Below, piece after piece: positions 1-8,097 of a DNA stretch of 64,000 nt. The notes beneath the pieces were generated by a model. The model ran no database searches and was not told the DNA's origin. It was given only the letters and a program-made list of their open reading frames with translations. The position numbers and the translations under genes were made by a program. The DNA comes from Hydrogenovibrio halophilus DSM 15072. GTDB lineage: Bacteria; Pseudomonadota; Gammaproteobacteria; Thiomicrospirales; Thiomicrospiraceae. The stretch lies in assembly GCF_000384235.1 (NCBI RefSeq), contig NZ_KB913033.1, forward strand, positions 248,001 through 312,000. The letters are read 5' to 3'. How positions within the stretch are numbered: the stretch's first letter is position 1; every line of letters starts with the position of its first letter.

Positions 1-406
1 CATTTTTATCGTATTCAGTGGAAGATTCGTTGGTTAAATATTCATCAATATTTTTCGCAATTTTTAAAAATGTTTCGGACGGAATCTGTCGAATCACTTC
101 GTCTGTTTCAATATTTTTAACCAGGACTTTTGTCTGACCGCTGTCAGGGTCCACTTCAAACCGAAGCCCGATGCCCATGGCCTCAAGCTGATGACTCGCT
201 TTACTGGCTTCGTCTTCCGAAGCCATACCCTCAGAAGCGATATGATTTGACTCAGGCCGAGCCTGTTCCATGACCGGCTTTTCCTGAGATGATGGTGCAG
301 CCGCCGCTGCCTCTCTGGCGGAAACTTCTTGCACGTTGAACCGGCTTTCAGGGGTAAGCGTTCGCTGTTCCTGAGCAACCCACTCCGCCTGATTAATCGC
401 ATCCAT
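1..406 (-). CDS. flaG: FlaG family flagellar protein (C-terminus cut by window edge)
   Basis: FlaG proteins limit flagellar filament length or stability and are usually encoded next to flagellin. The ATG at 406 follows a strong GGAGGTGA ribosome site. The 135 visible residues hold a low-complexity Ala/Glu-rich N-terminus and then the family core: FEVDPDSGQTKVLVKNIET, followed by DEVIRQIPSE and a C-terminal helix. The reading frame is open to base 1, so the stop lies outside the window. It sits directly downstream of the two flagellin genes but is separated from them by a terminator, so it may have its own promoter. A longer open frame overlapping it (94-522) is out of frame with the FlaG motif and is not real. 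Family assignment is firm; effect on the filament is inferred. Confidence 0.87.
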   Translation of the reverse strand, partial: MDAINQAEWVAQEQRTLTPESRFNVQEVSAREAAAAAPSSQEKPVMEQARPESNHIASEGMASEDEASKASHQLEAMGIGLRFEVDPDSGQTKVLVKNIETDEVIRQIPSETFLKIAKNIDEYLTNESSTEYDKN

Positions 407-630
407 GTATCACCTCCAAGAGAGCGTTCGGCCTTTGGCCATGCTAACTCTAAAAATTCAAAGCCTATCACAAAACACATCTCAAGGCGATAAGCAACTG
501 ATAAAGCAACAACTGCCATCACGACTGCATGACAAATATCTTTTGGAGCAATCGCTTATTTCAAATGCGACCATTATCAAAACAATTAAAATATTTCAAA
601 ACTTATCCCAAAACATTTTAATGCTTTTGA

Positions 631-661
631 TAAAAAATAGAGCCAGGCTCACGCCCGACTC
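631..661 (-). terminator. Rho-independent terminator after the first flagellin
   Basis: On the minus strand a 9-bp stem (GAGTCGGGC / GCCTGGCTC with two wobble pairs, GTGA loop) is followed by TATTTTTT. It lies 16 bases past the flagellin stop codon and isolates flaG from the flagellin message. The rest of the 271-base gap (407-677) is AT-rich with no promoter I can call. Confidence 0.75.
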
Positions 662-677
662 CAAATGATTCAACCTT

Positions 678-1634
678 TTACCTCAGCAAGGACAGAACTT
701 GTTGAGATTGCTGATTGGCCTGACTCAGCATTGACTGGCCAGCTTGCTGCAGAACCTGAGTCCGTGCAAGTTCAGCACTTTCTTTTGCAAAGTCGGCATC
801 CTCAATCCGTGATCTGGCACCTTCAATGTTTTCGTTCACGTTTTGCAGGTTCGCTACGGTGCTTTCAAGACGGTTTTGCACCGCACCCCAGTGAGAACGC
901 ATGGTTTTGATGGCTGACAAACCATTATCAATCGCAGCTACTGCGGCACGAGCCGTACTCACGTTCGCAGCGAAAGTCGCACTGACACCATCAAGCAACT
1001 TCACTGCATCTGAACGGGCAGACAAAGTCTTGAAGTCCATCAATGCAACACCCACTGTGTTGACACTGGCTTTACCCCAGTCTGTGTCGGTTTCCCAACC
1101 CACTTGCATCTGCATTGAACTGGCCTTGCCTTGCTGGGCAACGAAACCACTGTTTGCTGCAGCACCGACCTTGCCAGCGCTCAGCATAGCAAAGCTTTGA
1201 CCTGCCTGGGTTGCCGATGTCATGACATTCATGCCGTTAAACTTAGTGGTATCAGCGACCCGGTCAATTTCCAGCTGCAACTGACGGAACTCCACCTGCA
1301 TCTGCTGACGGTTGTCATTGTTGTAGGTACCGTTCATGGACTGCACCCCTAACTCTCGCATTCTCTGCATCATGTTAGTGACTTCATCCGTGGCACCGTC
1401 AACGGTTTGAATAAAACCAATCCCGTCATTGGCGTTTCGAACAGCCATGTCCGTACCAATGGTTTGTGTTTTCATCCCTGTAACCGCAGCTAGACCAGCT
1501 GCATCATCTGCAGAGCGGTTGATGCGTAAACCCGAAGTCAAACGCTCCATGGTATTTTCTTGTGCACGGCTGGTTTGATCCAGAATACGGTTAGCATTGA
1601 TTGCCCCCATATTGGTATTGATTCCCATTGCCAT
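678..1634 (-). CDS. fliC: Flagellin (copy 1)
   Basis: Flagellin is the polymerising subunit of the flagellar filament, exported by the flagellar type III apparatus. The 318-residue product has the canonical N-terminal D0/D1 helix (NxxxxxxNRILDQTSRAQ, then MERLTSGLRINRSADDAAGLA) and C-terminal D1/D0 (NLQNVNENIEGARSRIEDAD, ending SQQVLSLLR). The central domain is short, as in polar flagellins of many gammaproteobacteria. The ATG at 1634 is chosen because AAGGAGAG precedes it and the encoded MAMGINTNMG matches the neighbour's start. It is a close tandem paralogue of the next gene, differing mainly around residues 150-190 and 215-235. Glycosylation of surface Ser/Thr is likely given the adjacent Maf and sugar genes, but is inferred. 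The exact symbol (fliC or fla) is not decided by sequence. Confidence 0.95.
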   Translation of the reverse strand: MAMGINTNMGAINANRILDQTSRAQENTMERLTSGLRINRSADDAAGLAAVTGMKTQTIGTDMAVRNANDGIGFIQTVDGATDEVTNMMQRMRELGVQSMNGTYNNDNRQQMQVEFRQLQLEIDRVADTTKFNGMNVMTSATQAGQSFAMLSAGKVGAAANSGFVAQQGKASSMQMQVGWETDTDWGKASVNTVGVALMDFKTLSARSDAVKLLDGVSATFAANVSTARAAVAAIDNGLSAIKTMRSHWGAVQNRLESTVANLQNVNENIEGARSRIEDADFAKESAELARTQVLQQAGQSMLSQANQQSQQVLSLLR

Positions 1635-1702
1635 AATTGCTCTCCTTTTTGCTTTAACGCCATTTTTAGCCTGATAAATTTGACCCAATGCCTTAATTAT
1701 CT

Positions 1703-1714
1703 ACCAGGCCTGGT
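1703..1714. repeat. ACCAGGCCTGGT palindrome, intergenic copy
   Basis: Perfect 12-base palindrome between the two flagellin genes. A second half-site (GACCTGG) follows at 1718-1724, abutting the stop codon of the upstream flagellin. Confidence 0.85.
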
Positions 1715-1724
1715 TATGACCTGG

Positions 1725-2675
1725 TTATTGGAGTAAGGACAACACCTGCTGTGATTGCTGGTTGGCCTGACTCAACATGGTTTGACCGGCTTGCTGCAAC
1801 ACCTGAGTACGGGCAAGTTCGGCACTTTCTTTGGCAAAGTCCGCATCTTCGATACGCGCTCTTGCTCCTTCAATGTTCTCGTTCACATTTTGCAGGTTGG
1901 AAACGGTGTAATCCAAACGATTCTGTACCGCCCCCCAGTGGGAACGCATGGTTTTCATGGCCGACAAGCCAGCATCAATGATGGCAACTGCACCTCGTGC
2001 CACACTGACGTTGGCAGCAAAACTGGCTGAAACCCCTGCTAGTAACTTCACGGTTTCTGAACGGGCTGACAAAGTCTTGAAGTCCATCAAAGCCACGCCA
2101 ATGGTATTCACACTGGCCTTGCCCCAGTCCGTATCGGTTTCCCAACCAACCTGCAACTGTAACCCACTGGCCAGACCCTGCTGTACCACAAAGCCACTTG
2201 CTGCAGCCTGATTAACAGCACCGGCACTCAGCATGGCAAAGCCATTTGCTGACACTGTGGTCATAACCGACATACCATTAAATTTGGTGGTATCGGCAAC
2301 ACGATCAATCTCCAGTTGCAACTGGCGAAACTCTACCTGCATCTGCTGACGGTTGTCATTATTATATGTACCGTTCATGGACTGGATACCCAACTCACGC
2401 ATGCGCTGCATCATGTTGGTCACTTCTTCCGAGGCCCCATCAACGGTTTGCACCAAACCAATCCCATCGTTTGCATTTCGGATCGCCATCTCAGTACCGA
2501 TGGTTTGAGTTTTCATCCCGGTCGTAACGGCCAAACCGGCTGCATCATCTGCTGAGCGATTAATACGCAAACCGGAAGTCAAGCGTTCCATCGTAGTTTC
2601 TTGAGCACGTGATGTTTGATCCAGAATGCGGTTTGCATTGATCGCGCCCATGTTTGTGTTGATTCCCATTGCCAT
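1725..2675 (-). CDS. fliC: Flagellin (copy 2)
   Basis: Second filament subunit, 316 residues, with the same D0/D1 ends as copy 1 (MAMGINTNMG start; SQQVLSLLQ end). AAGGAGG stands 6 bases before the ATG. Transcription runs from this copy towards copy 1; the 90-base spacer has a palindrome but no obvious terminator, so the two may share a message. I found no convincing sigma-28 (TAAAGTTT/GCCGATAA) or sigma-54 element in the 250 bases upstream, which is AT-rich and adjoins a decayed insertion sequence, so the flagellin promoter remains unidentified. Differences from copy 1 cluster in the surface-exposed centre, the usual site of O-glycosylation. Confidence 0.95.
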   Translation of the reverse strand: MAMGINTNMGAINANRILDQTSRAQETTMERLTSGLRINRSADDAAGLAVTTGMKTQTIGTEMAIRNANDGIGLVQTVDGASEEVTNMMQRMRELGIQSMNGTYNNDNRQQMQVEFRQLQLEIDRVADTTKFNGMSVMTTVSANGFAMLSAGAVNQAAASGFVVQQGLASGLQLQVGWETDTDWGKASVNTIGVALMDFKTLSARSETVKLLAGVSASFAANVSVARGAVAIIDAGLSAMKTMRSHWGAVQNRLDYTVSNLQNVNENIEGARARIEDADFAKESAELARTQVLQQAGQTMLSQANQQSQQVLSLLQ

Positions 2676-2929
2676 GATTGGCCTCCTTGTGTGTGTTAAA
2701 TTTCTATTGTTTATCTACTTTTATGATTGAAGCAGATCGTTTGATGCCTGCTTTATTTCCCTTTCAATAGCGTTAACGACAACCGAACCAATCTCTTGAG
2801 ACTTTTTTTATATTTTTTTCAGACAACTGGTTCAATGAACGTTCGAGTGGAGATGGGGTGGGGTATCAGGTAAATCAGGAATAAGATGAGACAAGTCTAT
2901 CAGGAACTTTCAGAGAGCGGGATGGAGTG

Positions 2930-3262
2930 TCAACGGTATTTCGTGCCTAGATTCCTTTCCAGTTTTTCCAAATGCACCCGGCGCAATGCTTCGAAGCGGT
3001 ACGGGGCCAGATAACCATTGTGACTATGCGGCCTGACTGTAAATAACCCATGTAATCACTGATCAACCACCGCATTTGGTGCGCCTGGATTTGCTTTTCT
3101 AACTGGTAAACCGTCTCAGTCTTCAGCGTTTTGAAAAAGCTCTCAACCACGGCATTATCCCAGCAATTCCCACGACGGCTCATGCTTTGTTTGAGTCCCC
3201 AGTGCGACAGTAATTTTCGATAACGCTTACTGATGAACTTGTTCCGGTCAAACAAAATCGGA
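2930..3262 (-). pseudogene. IS3-family transposase remnant (OrfB C-terminal part)
   Basis: The readable part contains SRRGNCWDNAVVESFFKTLK, the conserved region of the DDE integrase domain of IS3-group OrfB. The reading frame then shifts twice: WVIYSQA and PHSHNGYLAPYRFEALRRVH are each in a different frame and together rebuild the normal C-terminus, ending at the TGA at 2930-2932. The upstream roughly two thirds of OrfB and all of OrfA are missing, and the start region (DRNKFISKRYRKLL) looks eroded. It lies between the flagellin genes and the Maf gene. I see no clear terminal inverted repeats or target duplication. Not functional. Confidence 0.85.
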
Positions 3263-3282
3263 CACTTTTTGCGCTGAGATGG

Positions 3283-5754
3283 CTACGTCATCTGTGCCAA
3301 CAGCACCTGCGCCCCCTCATTGTCCGGCTCCTTTTCCTGAACCAACTGCAACGTTTCTTTAGCCAGGTCCTGGAGCCCTAGCTCCGCTTGACGCTGAGCA
3401 ATCTTTAAAAGCACACCGATATGATCCGGATGTTGCTGAGCATACATGACGAGAACACGCACAGAATTTTCTTTCTGCCCCATAACATCCAAAAGATCCG
3501 CATAAGAGATCATATAATCCAAAGAATACTGGCAGAGCTGCTCAAGCAAAGGTAAAGCCGCTTCCTGATCCATCCGATCCATGGCCAAGGCAAGACGGCG
3601 CTTCAATGCCAAATGGTGAAAGTGACCTGATTCAATGGTCTGATACCATTTTTCAGCTGCATCAGCATTGCCATTCAATTCCTCCAGCAAACCAGACGTT
3701 AACGCAAACACACCGTCAAGGTTCGTTTTGTCTTTGGCATAATCCTGAATGTTCTTGATTTCGTTGGGCTTGCTTTCCTGAAAGAGCCTTTTCAGCTGAA
3801 TATTCAACCTTTCCGGGTCATCCATGGTTTTTGTCAGCTTTTTGGTCATGCCTGTTTTGGATGCACGCAAAATTTTTGCAAACTGCGTTTCACTTTTCTC
3901 CAACAAGCGGCTTTCATCAGATGAAAGGGCACGATATTGATGCCACTCGCGCCATTGAAGTGCACGCCCATATTCGTCCCAGGCCTTCCACAAGGGGTAC
4001 AAATCAGACACTTTTGAGTCGGGTGAGGTTTCATCAACTCTCATTTGCGCTCGTTCAATCCCAAGCTCCAAAAGTTTTGTCATTTGTTTGGCTGTATTTT
4101 GGACACCTCTGAAAAAGCCTGACATTTGAGTCTGAACCGCGGACGGCTCCATTTCAGCTTCGTTGTCGACATGCACAAACGTTTCTGAAAAATTCTGCGT
4201 ATTGTAGGAAAAGAAATAATCCCCATCCGGGTCAATTTTTCGATTCACCTTTTTGCGAAACCTTTCGACGCGGCTAAGTGCTTTTGACTTAAGCTCGCCA
4301 GTCTCTTTGGAATACATTTTCGGCACCACTTCAAGGGCCTGATCTGCCAACGTTTTTATACCTTCAAGGCGCTCTATCTGATTTTCCAGTTCAGATTTTG
4401 TCTTCACAGCATAGTCGTGCCTATCCGACTGCGTCAGCTCAATTTCTGCACGAAACGCCTCCATTTGTTGCACTTTCTCATCAAAAAGTGCCAATTCTTC
4501 GGCTGGCCGATAGTCCACTCCCTCAATCCTTGCTGAATTTTCACCCAAAGAGTACATAGTCAATTGGGGATTGGTCGATTTATAAAAAGTCACTTGTTCT
4601 TGCAGGGTCTCTAGAGAGGTTGATAAATTTAAATCTGTTTTCGCTTTTTCCCCAGCATTGGTTAGCACCTCACGCACCGCATTTTGATAACGTAAATACT
4701 TATTCGTTTTAACTTCATCACTGCTGGACTCATGCGTTTTACCATCGTAAAAACACAAATCAACCCCGCTCAAAATAATCTGTTCACACCCCAAGCTAAA
4801 GGCCGCCGTTAAAGCCGAGTTGGTAACAGTGGGCCCCATGGTGGGAACATTTTGCATGTATTGTTCGTTGTACCACCCATATTTTAATCCCATGTAAAGA
4901 CTGTTGCCTCTCCATTGGCTCAACAGCTTGGGGTTTACATGATAAGAATGAATCAAAGCTGAGCGGTTTGTAAATTCAAACATGCTTTTCGCGTTATCAA
5001 AACTGATGTCCTGGGGATCAACTGACACAAAGAAATCCGGGGTAACTCCCTCCAGTTTCAATCTTTTGGCAATTCGACCGACAGCAAAAATAATCAAATG
5101 CTTTTCATTTTCTCTAACCCAATCGATTGTGTCATCCAATGAAGGCCCCCCAGCTAAAATAATCGCACTGGACTTTTTAAACCGATTTAAATGCAGATTA
5201 AGAGGCAATACATTGTCAGCCGCATTCAAAATCCTGGGTTGTTCAAACTGAAGCGCCTGCTGACTGACAAGTTGAAACTTATAAAAAGCGTTAAACTGAG
5301 AAGACATTTCTCTGCGTAATTGCCAGTAAGGCGAATCAAGATCGCTGTCAACCACGGTAAGAGAAGAAAAAAGCTTTACTTGATCTTTCAGGATAAAATC
5401 ATCAAATTCTTGTTCCAGTCTGGAAAAATCAAAATCCTCGTCCACCAACCTGACATTGCCTTCCCAGATTTCCTGGTCTGCTTCTACCAGGCCTGCTTTT
5501 TCAAGTACCGTCCTAAAGTCAATCAGGATAAACTGTCGCTTAGGATGATTTTCTCTAGACTTCAGATATTGATATAGCAAACCGGAATCAGAACCGATGA
5601 TAATAAAGAGCCCTTCTTCTTGAGAAAGGATGTCTTTGTAAAAATCGGCCAAAACAGTGGAAGCAGGACTTTTTAAAAAAGATTGGTGATTGATTTTTGG
5701 AAAATACCAGTCTCCAAAAGGATTTTGTTGTAACTTTCCTGGCTCAAAACTCAT
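3283..5754 (-). CDS. maf: Motility-associated factor glycosyltransferase (Maf, DUF115)
   Basis: Maf proteins transfer nonulosonic acids (pseudaminic, legionaminic) onto Ser/Thr of flagellin in the cytoplasm. The 823-residue product has the DUF115 core with the GGPSLDD nucleotide-sugar loop at residues 202-208, then FAVGRIAKRL, FFVSVDPQD and SGVDLCF, typical of the family. After a charged helical stretch (about 410-560) the last ~170 residues look TPR-like (repeated helical pairs with A..LL..L patterns), perhaps binding flagellin. Start ATG 5754 follows AAAGGTATACCT; an in-frame start 7 codons upstream is less well placed. The gene ends the long sugar cluster and precedes the flagellins, which supports flagellin as acceptor. 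Which sugar it transfers cannot be told. Confidence 0.9.
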   Translation of the reverse strand: MSFEPGKLQQNPFGDWYFPKINHQSFLKSPASTVLADFYKDILSQEEGLFIIIGSDSGLLYQYLKSRENHPKRQFILIDFRTVLEKAGLVEADQEIWEGNVRLVDEDFDFSRLEQEFDDFILKDQVKLFSSLTVVDSDLDSPYWQLRREMSSQFNAFYKFQLVSQQALQFEQPRILNAADNVLPLNLHLNRFKKSSAIILAGGPSLDDTIDWVRENEKHLIIFAVGRIAKRLKLEGVTPDFFVSVDPQDISFDNAKSMFEFTNRSALIHSYHVNPKLLSQWRGNSLYMGLKYGWYNEQYMQNVPTMGPTVTNSALTAAFSLGCEQIILSGVDLCFYDGKTHESSSDEVKTNKYLRYQNAVREVLTNAGEKAKTDLNLSTSLETLQEQVTFYKSTNPQLTMYSLGENSARIEGVDYRPAEELALFDEKVQQMEAFRAEIELTQSDRHDYAVKTKSELENQIERLEGIKTLADQALEVVPKMYSKETGELKSKALSRVERFRKKVNRKIDPDGDYFFSYNTQNFSETFVHVDNEAEMEPSAVQTQMSGFFRGVQNTAKQMTKLLELGIERAQMRVDETSPDSKVSDLYPLWKAWDEYGRALQWREWHQYRALSSDESRLLEKSETQFAKILRASKTGMTKKLTKTMDDPERLNIQLKRLFQESKPNEIKNIQDYAKDKTNLDGVFALTSGLLEELNGNADAAEKWYQTIESGHFHHLALKRRLALAMDRMDQEAALPLLEQLCQYSLDYMISYADLLDVMGQKENSVRVLVMYAQQHPDHIGVLLKIAQRQAELGLQDLAKETLQLVQEKEPDNEGAQVLLAQMT

Positions 5755-5920
5755 AGGTATACCTTTATTAGTCAATTCAGTTGATTCGTTTTTGATTCAA
5801 AACAGTCTATTCATTGAGCACTGGGCCCTTTCCACAAATCAGAAACGGGACAAGCATGAGAAGAATCTGATCATTTTCACCTGTGTCATATCTTGTGCAA
5901 AGGATGCTGCCATTGTTTGA

Positions 5921-6982
5921 TTATTTAAAAAAGATTTCGTAATCGGCCTGCGCCTGCTCATAATCGGGAATGTGGCCGATGTCCATCCAGTATTCCGCTA
6001 ACGGAAATCCACCCATTTTGGTTCCCTTGGCCATTTGCGCTTTAATCAATTCCGGCATGTCATAAAATTGACCGGCAGGCACCGAATCAACCGCCTGAGG
6101 CGACAAACAATAAATGCCGGCATTCACAAAGTAACGATAGGTCGGTTTCTCGACCAATTGCGAAATGGTGGATTCCTGCAATTCCACCACGCCATAAGGC
6201 ACCTGGTGTGAGTATTCACGCACACAAGTGGTAATGCAATTGCCATGACTCTGGTGAAAGTCCAGCAATGACCGAAAATCGATTTTGGTTAACAAATCCC
6301 CATTCATCACAACCATAGGCTTGTCCGCGTCCCTGACGGACGCCGGCAACAGACTTAATGCCCCAGCGGTGCCAAGCGGCTTTGGTTCTTCAACATAGTT
6401 GATACGAACCCCCCAATCCGAACCATCACCAAAGTAGGAACGGATTTTGTCGCCCAGGTAGTTGATGCAAAAATAAAACTCGGTAAACCCCTGTTCGGCA
6501 ATGTGCTTCACAATGGTTTCAAGAATTGGTTGATTACCTAGGGGCAGCATTGGCTTTGGAACGGTTTCTGTTAAAGGTCGAAGACGCATGCCCAGCCCGC
6601 CCAGCATCAAGACCACCGGGTTTTTTCGTCTTGGTGTTTGCTGCGTCTTGTGATAATACAAGCCAACGAGTTGTTTGCGTCGGTTCAGAATCGGCAGATG
6701 GCGCAGGGATTTACGTTTGATGTGCTGTTGCCATACGATCTCGGTTTCGTCATCGTAACCGACCGTCGGAGTCTGGTTGGCCACGGTGTCAACCGGGCTG
6801 TCCAGAGTTTCACCGCGCAGCAGACCGCGACGAATGTCCCCGTCCGTCACCGTCCCCAAAAGCCGGTTGTCTTCAGACACCATCAAAACGATTTGCATGG
6901 CTTGTTGATCTAGCACAGTCAGGGCTTCATGTATCGTAGCACTTTCATTTATGGAAGTAGTCTTCCAATCAAATAAATCCAT
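5921..6982 (-). CDS. ptmE: CBS-domain nucleotidyltransferase, glucosamine-1-phosphate guanylyltransferase type
   Basis: In the Campylobacter legionaminic pathway PtmE makes GDP-glucosamine from GlcN-1-P and GTP, feeding LegB. The 353 residues begin with a CBS pair (about 1-110, GTVTDGDIRRGLLRG) and continue with a sugar-nucleotide transferase fold: LMLGGLGMRLRPLT...PKPMLPLGNQPI, then VVMNGDLLT and YWMDIGHIPDY. The first loop reads GGLGMRLRPLT, which matches the LGGxGxRLRPLT class. ATG 6982 follows GGGGGAG; a longer frame begins 16 codons earlier without a ribosome site. It is the last gene of the sugar cluster, 125 bases after the kinase-like gene. The GDP specificity is inferred from architecture and from the neighbouring leg genes. 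Confidence 0.82.
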   Translation of the reverse strand: MDLFDWKTTSINESATIHEALTVLDQQAMQIVLMVSEDNRLLGTVTDGDIRRGLLRGETLDSPVDTVANQTPTVGYDDETEIVWQQHIKRKSLRHLPILNRRKQLVGLYYHKTQQTPRRKNPVVLMLGGLGMRLRPLTETVPKPMLPLGNQPILETIVKHIAEQGFTEFYFCINYLGDKIRSYFGDGSDWGVRINYVEEPKPLGTAGALSLLPASVRDADKPMVVMNGDLLTKIDFRSLLDFHQSHGNCITTCVREYSHQVPYGVVELQESTISQLVEKPTYRYFVNAGIYCLSPQAVDSVPAGQFYDMPELIKAQMAKGTKMGGFPLAEYWMDIGHIPDYEQAQADYEIFFK

Positions 6983-7107
6983 TACTCCCCCAAATGTGCC
7001 TTTATGAGATATTCCATAAATGTTTGACACACTGTCATAAAGGCTTCATTAGTAATTGAGAGAACTTCATTCTAACCCATAGGAAACATCTTGACAGGTC
7101 ACAGTTT

Positions 7108-8097
7108 TTATCCACGGTTTTTGGCTTGGTAAATCAAGGCAACAAACTTATCCCACTCAACTTGAGACACGCGCCCCTTCATAAAAAGCGCATTTTCAAG
7201 CAAAATGGCCATGGATCTGATTGATAAAGCTATCTTGCTTTGTGTCAAATCACCTTCAAAGCCGTAAGCTTTGCACAAAAATTTTTCTAAAACATTGGCT
7301 TCTAGCTGATCAAGCTCACATAATAATCGCTGTGAAGCCATAGCCAAATCAAACTTTACAGGAAAAAAGCTGTAACGAGCATTTTCATAATCGATTACGC
7401 AAGGATGGCCTTCCAACGAAAGTACATTTCCAGCATTCAAATCCCCATGTACCATTTGAGCCGTATCCAAATCAAAATCCAATAACGGATAATGCTCGAC
7501 GAATAAACGCAATTCACTTGGCGAAATCGTAAAGTCATCAAGCATCCAATACGAATCGGGAAACTCTTTAAGTCGCTCTGTGACTTGCTGCAAAACCCGG
7601 TCAAAATTCATTTTGCGTTCGATCCAGTTATCACGGCACTGGGCATTCAACGGATGCTCCCTCAAAACCCGGTGTAATTGACCAAGATAGTGGCCCAATG
7701 CAATCATTTCGGACTCACACTGGAGCAAGGGAGAAAAATTCAGAAAGTCGCCACGAATCAGGCAGAGCGTGTCATCCCGAAATTTGGCAACCTCAATCTC
7801 CAGAGACCGTGCCAGCACGCCCGAACGGTTTAAATCGGCTTCCAACCGAACCGAAAAAGCTTCTAAATCATAAAAAACTTTGGGGAGCAACTTAAAAAAC
7901 TGGTTAGTCACCGCCGGCTCACCAGCATCAAAACGGTAAAAGCCAAACGGATAGTCATAGGCCGTTCCTTCCATGCGAGATAGACAACCGTCTTTCAAGC
8001 CCAAAAAGCGGCGTAAAGCCCTTTCTTTGGAAGACGACAGGGGCGCATAGCTCACTCGTCTCGGTGCATGGTATGGAAACGCCGGTGGTTTATTCAT
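7108..8097 (-). CDS. APH/choline-kinase-fold phosphotransferase, substrate unknown
   Basis: The 329-residue product has the kinase signature of the aminoglycoside phosphotransferase superfamily: HGDLNAGN at 217-224 (catalytic Asp219, Asn224) and IDYE at 235-238 in place of the usual IDxE/D, so metal-binding Asp236 is kept. The N-terminal lobe is divergent and I see no clear ATP-Lys. The gene overlaps the end of the NeuB-like gene; a TTG start at 8106 with GGAG 5 bases before it is as likely as the ATG at 8097. Position between a NeuB-like gene and ptmE suggests phosphorylation of a sugar or amino sugar, perhaps in salvage or in precursor supply, or phosphorylation of the finished glycan as LicA-type kinases do for choline. 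Function is not established by sequence. Confidence 0.6.
   Translation of the reverse strand: MNKPPAFPYHAPRRVSYAPLSSSKERALRRFLGLKDGCLSRMEGTAYDYPFGFYRFDAGEPAVTNQFFKLLPKVFYDLEAFSVRLEADLNRSGVLARSLEIEVAKFRDDTLCLIRGDFLNFSPLLQCESEMIALGHYLGQLHRVLREHPLNAQCRDNWIERKMNFDRVLQQVTERLKEFPDSYWMLDDFTISPSELRLFVEHYPLLDFDLDTAQMVHGDLNAGNVLSLEGHPCVIDYENARYSFFPVKFDLAMASQRLLCELDQLEANVLEKFLCKAYGFEGDLTQSKIALSIRSMAILLENALFMKGRVSQVEWDKFVALIYQAKNRG

Noticed and set aside
94-522. 142-residue open frame on the minus strand overlapping the left edge
   Set aside because: It is in a different frame from the FlaG core motif; the ribosome site and homology both support the frame starting at 406.
2676-2830. Possible sigma-28 site before the flagellin (TAAAGCAG...ACGATC)
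   Set aside because: Spacing is too short and the -10 half does not match GCCGATAA.
3240-3282. Terminal inverted repeat of the IS3 remnant
   Set aside because: GTGTCCGATTTTG looks like an insertion-sequence end but no partner or target duplication is visible at the other side.
5800-5920. Possible sigma-54 site before the Maf gene (TGGCAG...TTTGC)
   Set aside because: The GG and GC elements are one base too far apart, and sigma-54 tolerates little spacing change.
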